Shown here piece by piece: positions 1 to 5,888 of a DNA stretch of 7,841 nucleotides. The notes beneath the pieces are model-generated. The model did no database searches. It saw only the letters and a list, made by a program, of their open reading frames with translations, and was not told the DNA's origin. Position 1 is the first letter of the stretch; each line of letters opens with the position of its first letter. The position numbers and the translations under genes were made by a program. Origin of the DNA: Micavibrio sp. UBA2020 (GTDB lineage: Bacteria > Pseudomonadota > Alphaproteobacteria > Micavibrionales > UBA2020). The stretch covers positions 1 to 7,841 of the forward strand of contig DDBY01000214.1 of the NCBI GenBank assembly GCA_002334985.1, written 5' to 3'.

Positions 1-154
1 TGCAGGTCAGGTTCAGCACGTCCAGCGGCTCGCGCGTGCCATAGGGGCTGTTGATGTTATCCCCGAAATAAACGAAATCATGTTCGGGCAGCGCGTCAAT
101 CAACGCCCGATGAATAGTCAGCCCGCCGAAACCGCTGTCGAATACGCCAATCAT
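1..154 (-). CDS. murI: Glutamate racemase, N-terminal fragment (cut by window edge)
   Basis: Converts L-glutamate to D-glutamate for peptidoglycan precursors in the cytoplasm. The 51 complete codons seen start [13 protein letters not shown], the family's N-terminal signature with the conserved Asp-Ser (D6, S7) of the active site. They continue through [14 protein letters not shown] (about residues 29-42), which matches the conserved D-N-x-x-x-P-Y-G element. The two catalytic cysteines lie further on, outside the window, so activity cannot be judged. The ATG at 154 is chosen because the family begins one or two residues before the IGVFDSG strand. Only a weak ribosome site (TGGA, about 6 bases upstream) precedes it. 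The gene lies 86 bases downstream of the RNA ligase stop on the same strand and has its own candidate promoter. The identification is firm despite the short length. Confidence 0.9.
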   Translation of the reverse strand, partial: MIGVFDSGFGGLTIHRALIDALPEHDFVYFGDNINSPYGTREPLDVLNLTC

Positions 155-187
155 GCTTTATCCAGTTTATTTAACGAAACGGCTATT

Positions 188-216
188 ACTATAGCGTACC
201 GGCTTTACCGCAATAA
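188..216 (-). promoter_or_regulatory. Candidate promoter of murI
   Basis: Read on the minus strand, a good -10 box (TATAGT, 193-188) sits 17 bases from a poor -35 (TTATTG, 216-211). Transcription would start near 181, giving a leader of about 27 bases before the murI ATG at 154. The -35 match is weak, so the site is tentative. It would allow murI expression independent of the polA-RNA ligase transcript. No terminator-like hairpin with a T run was seen between the RNA ligase stop and murI, so read-through is also possible. Confidence 0.4.
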
Positions 217-240
217 AGGATTTTTGTATGCGCGCGCGTT

Positions 241-1362
241 TCAAGTCGATTCGGCGTGCACGCGGTACATGTGAATAGAGGGGGTATAGCCTTCGAGCTG
301 ATTGGCGGCAGGGCGAGTGCTGCGCATGACCATTTGCCGGATTTTGCCGGATTCAAAATCACCGCCCGCCTTGCGGTACGGGAAAATATAACCGCGTAAA
401 TCCGCAGGCAGTGCGCCAAGTTTGAGCCCGACATCCTTGTCCGTCAGCGTACTCAGGCTTTCGGCCAGCGCGCGGATTTTGTTTTGCAGTTCATGACGCT
501 GGCTATTCAGTGCGGACAGGATGCTGTCAAAATCAGCCCAGAATTCTTCAGGCAGTTCGCGCCGCATGTCGAGCGGGTCTTTGCCTTCGTTCATATACTC
601 CCAGACCGTCAGTGGCGTGCAGTTGCTGATAAGTCTGTGCAGTCGGCAATATTCTTCGCCCTTTATTTTTATTCTGAAGCCATTTTCGTAGCGCAGAATA
701 AAGCCCTCGGATGTCGCGGGAAGTTTTCTTGCCGTTTCGACCAGCGCGGCGAGGGATTCAAAAGAAAACCGCTGCGCGATGCCCCAACCAAGTTTTTGTG
801 CAAGGCCCGCCACGGCGTCGTAAGGCACTTCATATCCATGCGCGTCATAGGCGGCAAGCAGACGCAGGCCTTCACCCTGATATTTGATAACGATACGGTT
901 TTCATCGTAAATGGCTTCGCACAGATAAGTGCAGCCGCGCTTAAGATGAGACAGGTCATGGGCTTGCAGCCATTCAAGCGCCCATATCGCTTGCGGTGAG
1001 CGTAGATGGCCTTTGGTGGCGGTATGCCATGCGCCGTCGTGGAAAAACAGGGTAATCATACTGCCGTCGAGTTTTTCGAAAATATCGAAGCTTTCAGCGG
1101 GTAGGGCGCCCGTATTCTCGTGCAGGTTGAAAAATTTGATAAACGGGGTTGCGACCACGCGGCGCTGTTCTATGTCCAGCACCAATCCGCGCGCCAGCGT
1201 GGTTGTTTCGTCCCAGGCTTGGTTATAAACGCATTCGCTTGTGTAGCAATAAAGCCTGAGCGCGCCATGTCCGTTTTCACGCACATGCCCGTCCCGCATC
1301 GCCTTCTGAAGGCTGTCGTAGAGAACTTCGAAATCGGCGGCACGGGCGGGATGCTGCATCAC
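241..1362 (-). CDS. T4 Rnl1-type RNA ligase (ATP-dependent, RNA 3'-OH/5'-phosphate joining)
   Basis: A 373-residue protein, almost the length of T4 RNA ligase 1 (374). Such enzymes adenylate a lysine with ATP, pass AMP to an RNA 5'-phosphate and seal it to a 3'-OH. All nucleotidyltransferase motifs are visible: an Arg before motif I (ARGLVLD, R58), the shared segment KFFNLHEN (76-83), motif I KLDGS with adenylated Lys97, motif III region CEAIYDENRIVIKY (E149), motif IV SEGFIL (E219), and motif V RIKIKGEEY (K232, K234). The C-terminal part (about 246-373, from LTVWEYMNEGKD) does not look like the tRNA-specific domain of T4 Rnl1. It resembles, from memory, that of other bacterial and phage Rnl1-like proteins. 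The start is GTG at 1362 (or ATG at 1359), directly after the polA stop. A GGAGG 8 bases before the GTG lies inside the polA end. Translation is therefore probably coupled to polA. Substrate unknown. Confidence 0.88.
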   Translation of the reverse strand: MMQHPARAADFEVLYDSLQKAMRDGHVRENGHGALRLYCYTSECVYNQAWDETTTLARGLVLDIEQRRVVATPFIKFFNLHENTGALPAESFDIFEKLDGSMITLFFHDGAWHTATKGHLRSPQAIWALEWLQAHDLSHLKRGCTYLCEAIYDENRIVIKYQGEGLRLLAAYDAHGYEVPYDAVAGLAQKLGWGIAQRFSFESLAALVETARKLPATSEGFILRYENGFRIKIKGEEYCRLHRLISNCTPLTVWEYMNEGKDPLDMRRELPEEFWADFDSILSALNSQRHELQNKIRALAESLSTLTDKDVGLKLGALPADLRGYIFPYRKAGGDFESGKIRQMVMRSTRPAANQLEGYTPSIHMYRVHAEST

Positions 1363-4173
1363 TTAATGCGCCTCCGCCCAGTTTTGGCCCCAGCCGGCTT
1401 CGACGACCAGCGGCAGGCTGATGCCGGGGCCGGCGGATTCCATCACTTGTTTGACCAGCTTTTCGGTCGCGTTCTTTTCGGCTTCGGGCACTTCGAACAA
1501 CAATTCGTCATGCACCTGCAACAGCATTTTTGCGCCAAGGTTTGCCGCGTCAAGCGCGGGGACGAGCGCAATCATCGCGCGTTTCATGATGTCGGCGGCC
1601 GTGCCCTGCAGCGGGGCGTTGATGGCCTGACGCTCCGCAAAGCTGCGCATGGCGGGGTTTTTGTCGTTGATGCCGCGCACGAAACATTTGCGGCCATACA
1701 GCGTTTCGACATAGCCGTGCTGGCGCGCGAATTCCTTGGCGCCGTCCATGAATGATTTCAGTTCGGGGAAACGGGCGAGGTATTTTTTGATGTAATCCGC
1801 CGCCTCCGCATTGCCGATGCCCAGCTGCTTGGCAAGGCCGAAGCCGCTGATACCGTAGATAATCCCGAAGTTGATGGCCTTGGCATTGCGGCGGATGTCC
1901 GGCGTCATATCGGCCAAGGGCACGCCGAAAACCTGGCTGGCCGTCGCGGCATGCACGTCGATGCCGTCGTGGAAGGCCTGCTTCAGCGCCTTGATGTCCG
2001 CCATTTCGGCCGCAAGGCGCAGTTCAATCTGCGAATAGTCCACGGACAAAAGCAGATGCCCATCGGCGGGAATAAAGGCTTCACGGATTTTGCGGCCGTC
2101 TTCGGTGCGGATGGGAATGTTTTGCAGGTTCGGGTCGGACGATGACAAGCGCCCTGTATTGGTGCCGGCGAGCGAGAAGGAAGTATGCACACGCCCCGTT
2201 TTTGGGTTGATGGCTTCGGGCAGGGCATCGGCGTAGGTGGATTTCAGTTTCGAAAGCCCGCGCCACTCCAGAATGGAATCGATAATCGGGTGCTGCCCCG
2301 AAAGCTCCTCCAGCACATCCGCACCGGTAGAATAGCCGCCGGTTTTGGTCTTGCGCCCGCCTTGCAGCCCCATGGCGCCGAACAAAACATCGCCGAGCTG
2401 TTTGGGGGAGGCGATGTTGAAAGCCTGCCCCGCCTGTTCGTGAATGGTGCGCTCCAGCGTGTCGATTTTCTTGGCGAAATCATTCGACATGCGGCGAAGG
2501 AAGGCGGGGTCCACGCGGATGCCTGCAAATTCCATGTCGGCGATGACGGGCGCGAGCGCGCGCTCAAGCGTTTCATAAACCGTTGCCATGTGTTCGGGCA
2601 CGATGCGCGGCTTGAAAATATTGTAAAGGCGCAGGGTGATGTCGGCGTCTTCCGCCGCATAATCGCAAGCCTTGTCGAGGGGGACGAGGTCGAATGTGAC
2701 CTGATTTTTACCGCTGCCCGTCACGTCTTTATACGCGATGGTGTCGTGGTTCAAAAACGTCTTGGCCAGCTCATCCATGCCATGCCCGTGGCGGGAGCCG
2801 TCGAGGATATACGACATCAGCATCGTGTCATCCACCGGTGCGACGCGCACGCCGTGCGCCAGAAACATCTGAAGGTCGTATTTGATGTTATGCCCGACCT
2901 TGAGAACGCTTGCATCCTCCAGCATCGGCTTTAGCATTTCCATCGCACGTTTCAGCGGAATTTGCACAAGGGGCGGGGTTTCGGTTTTTTTCTCCGCCAT
3001 TGTGAAGTCGAAACTCTCGGAATATCCCGCCGCTTCGCGGTGGCCGAGGGGGATATAGCAGCCGTTGCCCTCCGCCGTGGACATCGAAATGCCGACCAAA
3101 TCCGCCATCGCGGGCGTCAGGCTGGTGGTTTCGGTATCAACGGCGATAATCCCCGCCTCGATAGCGCGGTCAATCCAGCGTTGCAGCGCGGCTTCGTCCT
3201 GCACCAGCTCGTAAGAGGCGGGCGCGGCGGCTCTGGCCACGGGGGCGGATGTATCGGCGTCTTTTTGTGCGGGCGCTTCGGCGGCGGGCGCATCGCCGGT
3301 GCCGAATTGTTTTTCCATGCGGCTCAGCGTGCTGCGGAAGCCTTGTTCGCGCAGGAAGCTGAAAAGCTTTTCACGGTCAGGGTGGGTGATTTTGAGGTCT
3401 TCGACCGGAATAGGCGGCGCCACATGCGCATCAAGCGCGACCAGCTGGCGTGAAATGCGCGCCTTGTCGGCGTTTTCAACCAGCGCTTCGCGGCGCTTGG
3501 GCTGTTTGATTTCATGCGCACGGGCGAGCAGCGTTTCAAGGTCGCCGTATTCGGTAATCAGCTGCGCGGCGGTTTTAATGCCAATGCCGGGCACGCCCGG
3601 CACGTTATCCACGCTGTCACCGGCCAGCGCCTGCACATCCACGACTTTGTCGGGCGTGACGCCGAATTTTTCCACGACGTCGGCTTCGCCCATGAATTTG
3701 TTTTTCATGGGGTCCATCATGCGCACGCCTTCGCGCACCAGCTGCATCAGGTCTTTGTCGGAGGAAACGATGGTGACCGGCCAGCCCTTTTCGCGCGCAA
3801 GGCGGGCGTAGGTGGCAATCAGGTCATCGGCTTCAAATCCTTCCATCTCGATACCGGGGATGGAGAAAGCCTCCGTCGCTTCGCGGATGAGGGGGAATTG
3901 CGGGATAAGGTCTTCCGGCGTTTCGCTGCGGTTGGCCTTGTACTCCGCATAAATATCGTTGCGGAAATTTTTGCGCTTGGCATCGAACACAACGGCGATA
4001 TTCGGCACATGCATTTCGCTGATAAGCTTTACCAGCATGTTGGTGAAGCCAAGCACGGCATTGACCGGCGTGCCGTCCGGCCTGTTCAGCGGCGGCAGCG
4101 CGTGGTAGGCGCGGAAGATGAACCCCGAGCCATCGATGAGAAAAAGCTCGTTCTTGCGGTCTTCGGCGGTCAT
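1363..4173 (-). CDS. polA: DNA polymerase I with 5' nuclease, proofreading and polymerase domains
   Basis: Fills gaps in DNA repair and removes Okazaki-fragment primers. From the chosen ATG the protein has 936 residues (E. coli 928). The 5' nuclease domain covers about 1-290: DGSGFIFRAYHA (14-25), EGFEADDLIA (111-120), SSDKDLMQL (137-145), and the helix-turn-helix segment DSVDNVPGVPGIGIK (186-200). An Ala/Pro-rich linker spans about 292-320. The 3'-5' exonuclease keeps DTET (346-349), HNIKYD (428-433) and YAAED (505-509), so proofreading should be active. Polymerase motif A is DYSQIELR (712-719), motif B is RRNAKAINFGIIYG (761-774) and motif C is QVHDE (886-890). ATG 4173 leaves 13 residues before the first conserved DGSG, as is usual. 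An in-frame ATG at 4212 would add 13 residues. Neither has a clear Shine-Dalgarno. The frame stays open to 4338, but that part encodes the tandem repeat and looks non-coding. The RNA ligase follows without a gap. Confidence 0.97.
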   Translation of the reverse strand: MTAEDRKNELFLIDGSGFIFRAYHALPPLNRPDGTPVNAVLGFTNMLVKLISEMHVPNIAVVFDAKRKNFRNDIYAEYKANRSETPEDLIPQFPLIREATEAFSIPGIEMEGFEADDLIATYARLAREKGWPVTIVSSDKDLMQLVREGVRMMDPMKNKFMGEADVVEKFGVTPDKVVDVQALAGDSVDNVPGVPGIGIKTAAQLITEYGDLETLLARAHEIKQPKRREALVENADKARISRQLVALDAHVAPPIPVEDLKITHPDREKLFSFLREQGFRSTLSRMEKQFGTGDAPAAEAPAQKDADTSAPVARAAAPASYELVQDEAALQRWIDRAIEAGIIAVDTETTSLTPAMADLVGISMSTAEGNGCYIPLGHREAAGYSESFDFTMAEKKTETPPLVQIPLKRAMEMLKPMLEDASVLKVGHNIKYDLQMFLAHGVRVAPVDDTMLMSYILDGSRHGHGMDELAKTFLNHDTIAYKDVTGSGKNQVTFDLVPLDKACDYAAEDADITLRLYNIFKPRIVPEHMATVYETLERALAPVIADMEFAGIRVDPAFLRRMSNDFAKKIDTLERTIHEQAGQAFNIASPKQLGDVLFGAMGLQGGRKTKTGGYSTGADVLEELSGQHPIIDSILEWRGLSKLKSTYADALPEAINPKTGRVHTSFSLAGTNTGRLSSSDPNLQNIPIRTEDGRKIREAFIPADGHLLLSVDYSQIELRLAAEMADIKALKQAFHDGIDVHAATASQVFGVPLADMTPDIRRNAKAINFGIIYGISGFGLAKQLGIGNAEAADYIKKYLARFPELKSFMDGAKEFARQHGYVETLYGRKCFVRGINDKNPAMRSFAERQAINAPLQGTAADIMKRAMIALVPALDAANLGAKMLLQVHDELLFEVPEAEKNATEKLVKQVMESAGPGISLPLVVEAGWGQNWAEAH
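1371..1375 (-). promoter_or_regulatory. Shine-Dalgarno site of the RNA ligase, inside the polA coding end
   Basis: On the minus strand GGAGG (1375-1371) is followed by 8 bases and then GTG (1362), or by 11 bases and then ATG (1359). The spacing favours the GTG. The site overlaps the last codons of polA, and the polA TAA (1365-1363) abuts the GTG with no gap. This arrangement suits termination-reinitiation coupling. Confidence 0.6.
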
Positions 4174-4218
4174 GCTGGACACCGGTTTTGTCAGGGCGTA
4201 TGTGCTTATCATGGCTTT

Positions 4219-4241
4219 AAAAATGCCCGCGCGGAGCGCGG
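4219..4241 (-). terminator. GC hairpin followed by T5 in the polA leader (terminator or attenuator-like)
   Basis: On the minus strand CCGCGC-TCC-GCGCGG (4241-4227) forms a perfect 6-bp stem with a 3-base loop, followed by GCA and TTTTT (4223-4219). This has the shape of an intrinsic terminator. It sits 5' of polA, not after a minus-strand gene, so it may attenuate polA transcripts that begin upstream, or stop antisense transcripts from the opposite gene. The stem is built from the first of two tandem repeat copies. The second copy carries base changes that destroy the pairing. The T run is separated from the stem by three bases and is short, so function is uncertain. Confidence 0.4.
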
Positions 4242-4276
4242 ATGTCCAGCAATTCGTGCGGAGTGCGGATGTCCAG
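4228..4276. repeat. Tandem 22-bp repeat made of heptamers, between polA and the divergent gene
   Basis: Two copies, 4228-4249 and 4255-4276, match at 20 of 22 bases with a 27-base period. On the plus strand each copy is C followed by two GYGCGGA heptamers and then TGTCCAG. Y is C in both heptamers of copy 1 and T in both heptamers of copy 2. The pieces are 4229-4235, 4236-4242, 4243-4249, spacer CAATT (4250-4254), 4256-4262, 4263-4269 and 4270-4276. The region is open in several frames, but the translations are simple repeats such as WTSALR and are judged non-coding. It could be a small dispersed repeat or a multi-site operator. Membership in a known family was not established. Confidence 0.75.
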
Positions 4277-4301
4277 TGATTTAGGGTATTTGGGCGCGAA
4301 A

Positions 4302-4329
4302 TTGACAAACCGTGTCCAGCGGGTATTAT
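4302..4329 (+). promoter_or_regulatory. Strong sigma70-type promoter of the unknown plus-strand gene
   Basis: A perfect -35 (TTGACA, 4302-4307) and a five-of-six -10 (TATTAT, 4324-4329) are separated by 16 bases. The start of transcription would be near 4336, giving a leader of about 35 bases before the GTG at 4371. The spacer contains TGTCCAG (4313-4319), the same heptamer that ends both tandem repeat copies upstream, so a regulator may bind there. The promoter lies downstream of the in-frame ATG codons at 4242 and 4269 and thus excludes them as starts for this transcript. Confidence 0.7.
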
Positions 4330-4355
4330 GTCACGCAAATCCAGATGTTTATGCC

Positions 4356-4360
4356 GGAGA
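4356..4360 (+). promoter_or_regulatory. Shine-Dalgarno site that decides the GTG start at 4371
   Basis: GGAGA (4356-4360) lies 10 bases before GTG 4371. No comparable site precedes the in-frame ATGs at 4242 and 4269, which also lie upstream of the promoter. The site therefore supports GTG as the true start. Confidence 0.55.
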
Positions 4361-4370
4361 TTCGCCCGCC

Positions 4371-5141
4371 GTGTCCGAGACGCCCCAACCGCAGCCGCCG
4401 GAAAGCGCAGCCAAGCCGCTGCCCTATACCTATTTCCGCGCCGATGGCCTGTCGCTCGACCGTGTGGAAAGCGCGGCGGCTGCCAAGCGCGAATTTGAAA
4501 AAATGAAAAAAGAGCTGTGCAAACGCTTCGGCGCGGGCGAAGTGATGTACAACATGCCCGAAGGCTCGCGCCATGCGACGGTGCGCAGTTTTTATTTCGC
4601 GCCGGCGCAGGAAAAAAACGTGCCCGCGCATTGGGAAAGCAAACGCCAGACCGGCATCGATGGCGAGCTGCAGGCTATTTTCGCGCAGCCGCCCGCAGGC
4701 TCCCCAGATGCTTTTTTTCTGGCCGATTACGCGGGGCTTATGACGCGTGCGCTGCGCCGCATGAAAATTGAAAATCTTTTCGGCTGCGATGAAATGCCGA
4801 TGAAGGAAATGCCCGCAGGAACCTATAGCGGCTCTTTCGTGCGTGACCGCAATGTGGAGACGCAAGGAGCGGCGGGCGAGCGCATGGTCGGCCAAATCCG
4901 CGATAACGTGACGTTCTGTTTCGGCTCCAACAGCGCCTGCCGCGCCAGCGACCCGATTGATGTCGTGCTGATGATGGAGGCATGGTATATCCGCGTGCCC
5001 AACGATGCGGAGGGGAAACCCCGCTTCACCCCGCCCGATGCCGTAGAGGTGCCGCTGGCCGAAATGATGAAGATTGACAGGGAAGAGCGCGCCGCGCAGT
5101 CCGACCGCGCGCGCATGGCATCGTTCAACCCGGGCATTTAA
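4371..5141 (+). CDS. Unrecognised soluble protein, 256 residues
   Basis: I do not recognise a family. From GTG 4371 the product begins MSETPQPQPPESAAKPLPYT, a short Pro-rich stretch. A charged, probably helical segment follows (about 34-53, with KREFEKMKKELCKRF), then mixed alpha/beta sequence with VRSFYFAPAQ (71-80), DAFFLADYAGLMTRAL (113-128), YSGSFVRDRNVETQG (152-166) and DVVLMMEAWYIRVP (197-210). The tail is charged (about 228-250). There is no signal peptide, membrane helix or obvious nucleotide-binding or metal motif. Four cysteines (50, 139, 183, 190) do not form a clear binding pattern. The gene is the only one on the plus strand. It diverges from polA, has a strong promoter and a Shine-Dalgarno site, and ends 10 bases before the stop of the opposing membrane gene. 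Codon use looks native. An antisense reading of similar length exists but is Arg/His-rich and unconvincing. Confidence 0.75.
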   Translation: MSETPQPQPPESAAKPLPYTYFRADGLSLDRVESAAAAKREFEKMKKELCKRFGAGEVMYNMPEGSRHATVRSFYFAPAQEKNVPAHWESKRQTGIDGELQAIFAQPPAGSPDAFFLADYAGLMTRALRRMKIENLFGCDEMPMKEMPAGTYSGSFVRDRNVETQGAAGERMVGQIRDNVTFCFGSNSACRASDPIDVVLMMEAWYIRVPNDAEGKPRFTPPDAVEVPLAEMMKIDREERAAQSDRARMASFNPGI

Positions 5142-5151
5142 GGTTTTAAGC

Positions 5152-5637
5152 CTAGAACGGCAAAGCCAGTTTTTCCGCAACGCCCAGACACCACAGCGAC
5201 GCCAGCGTGATGCCATTGACGGCGAGCAGCGTTTTTATCCAGAAATGGCGTTCACGGAACAGCGCAAGGTAAACAACCGCGAGGGTCGCCAGCACCGGCG
5301 GATAAAGCCAGCGATAGCCGACATCGACGACGAAACGGTTGAACGCATCGGCAAAAACGTAAAGCAGCACCATGCCCACGGTCAGCACCATGGCATGCAG
5401 GGTCAGGCGCCCCAAATCTTCGCGCCGGCGTTCCAACTGGACAAGTGCCATAAAATTCGCCGCGGCCATGCCCAGAATGACCATGGCAATCAAGGAGGGC
5501 TGCTCAAGAATGGGGGAATTCCTGATAAGCCAGACGACCATGAACAGACTGGGCATGCCGACGGCAACGCTGCCGACGAGGGATCGCAGCAGCGGGTCTT
5601 TCGGGTGCGTGTGATGCGGCGTTATGTTTTGGTGCAT
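5152..5637 (-). CDS. Small multi-pass membrane protein, 161 residues, function unknown
   Basis: An integral inner-membrane protein with no recognised family. From ATG 5637 it starts MHQNITPHHTHPKD, a short His-rich, soluble head. About five hydrophobic segments follow: residues 20-38 (VGSVAVGMPSLFMVVWL), 48-66 (SLIAMVILGMAAANFMAL), 79-98 (LHAMVLTVGMVLLYVFA), 112-127 (YPPVLATLAVVYLALF) and 135-153 (KTLLAVNGITLASLWCLG). Basic loops such as QLERRREDLGR (67-77) and RERH (128-131) suggest cytoplasmic sides. A TTG at 5646 would add three residues; a stop just upstream in frame rules out anything longer. Neither start has a convincing Shine-Dalgarno site. The gene is separated from the kinase-like gene by an AT-rich gap, so it is probably a single unit, convergent with the unknown plus-strand gene. 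Transport, sensing and envelope roles are all possible. Confidence 0.8.
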   Translation of the reverse strand: MHQNITPHHTHPKDPLLRSLVGSVAVGMPSLFMVVWLIRNSPILEQPSLIAMVILGMAAANFMALVQLERRREDLGRLTLHAMVLTVGMVLLYVFADAFNRFVVDVGYRWLYPPVLATLAVVYLALFRERHFWIKTLLAVNGITLASLWCLGVAEKLALPF

Positions 5638-5888
5638 GAAAAACAACCCGAAAAGATTTCATCCAAAAAAAAATCGGCTACATCTAAATGCTATCAAACG
5701 GTGTTGAAGATTTTTTTAATTAAATAAACAATTTCAAATATATTCGCGTCAAAACCGGATGCGTAAAATTTTATCTATACCGTGTACGCGCGCGCTGTAC
5801 GTCTTTGTACGCGCGGGTACGTCCGGAAATTTACTGATATTGACGGGCTATTTTCGTGGCCTGCGGCGGGGGGCTTTTGTACCGCCGT
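5638..5888. other. AT-rich gap of about 250 bases without a gene
   Basis: No convincing coding region or RNA gene was seen. The stretch 5650-5780 is far richer in A/T than its surroundings. It holds an A9 run (5665-5673), a T7 run (5711-5717), the palindrome TTTAATTAAA (5715-5724) and the palindrome TAAAATTTTA (5764-5773). A weak minus-strand promoter for the membrane gene could be TTGACG (5752-5747), 18 bases, TTTATT (5728-5723); confidence in it is about 0.3. No intrinsic terminator is evident for the kinase-like gene that ends at 5889. Confidence 0.6.
5791..5815. repeat. GC hairpin built on GTAC palindromes
   Basis: CGCGC-T-GTAC (5791-5800) pairs with GTAC-GCGCG (5807-5815) around the loop GTCTTT, a 9-bp stem with one bulged T. 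GTAC also occurs at 5783-5786 and 5817-5820, giving four copies in 38 bases. The hairpin is not followed by a T run on either strand, so it is not a standard terminator. It lies about 75 bases past the stop of the kinase-like gene and could stabilise a transcript end or be a binding site. Confidence 0.4.

Noticed and set aside
3514..4284. Plus-strand open frames opposite polA, the longest about 256 codons
   Set aside because: They are antisense shadows of polA's codon pattern, His/Gly/Val-rich and without ribosome sites or recognisable domains.
4277..4308. Minus-strand polA promoter using TTGTCA (4308-4303), the reverse of the plus-strand -35
   Set aside because: No acceptable -10 box was found at 16-18 bases; the best candidate, CTAAAT, matches only half the consensus.
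4174..4338. N-terminal extension of polA up to a TTG at 4338
   Set aside because: The extra residues come from the tandem DNA repeat (WTSALR twice) and the opposite promoter, and the family normally starts close to the DGSG segment.
4326..5216. Long minus-strand open frame (about 296 codons) opposite the unknown plus-strand gene
   Set aside because: Its product is Arg/His/Ala-rich with no recognisable structure, it overlaps the end of the membrane gene, and it has no clear ribosome site. The plus-strand frame has a promoter, a Shine-Dalgarno site and natural composition.
5665..5673. A9 run (T9 on the minus strand) as an intrinsic terminator
   Set aside because: No stable GC stem precedes the T run on the minus strand, and it lies upstream of the membrane gene.
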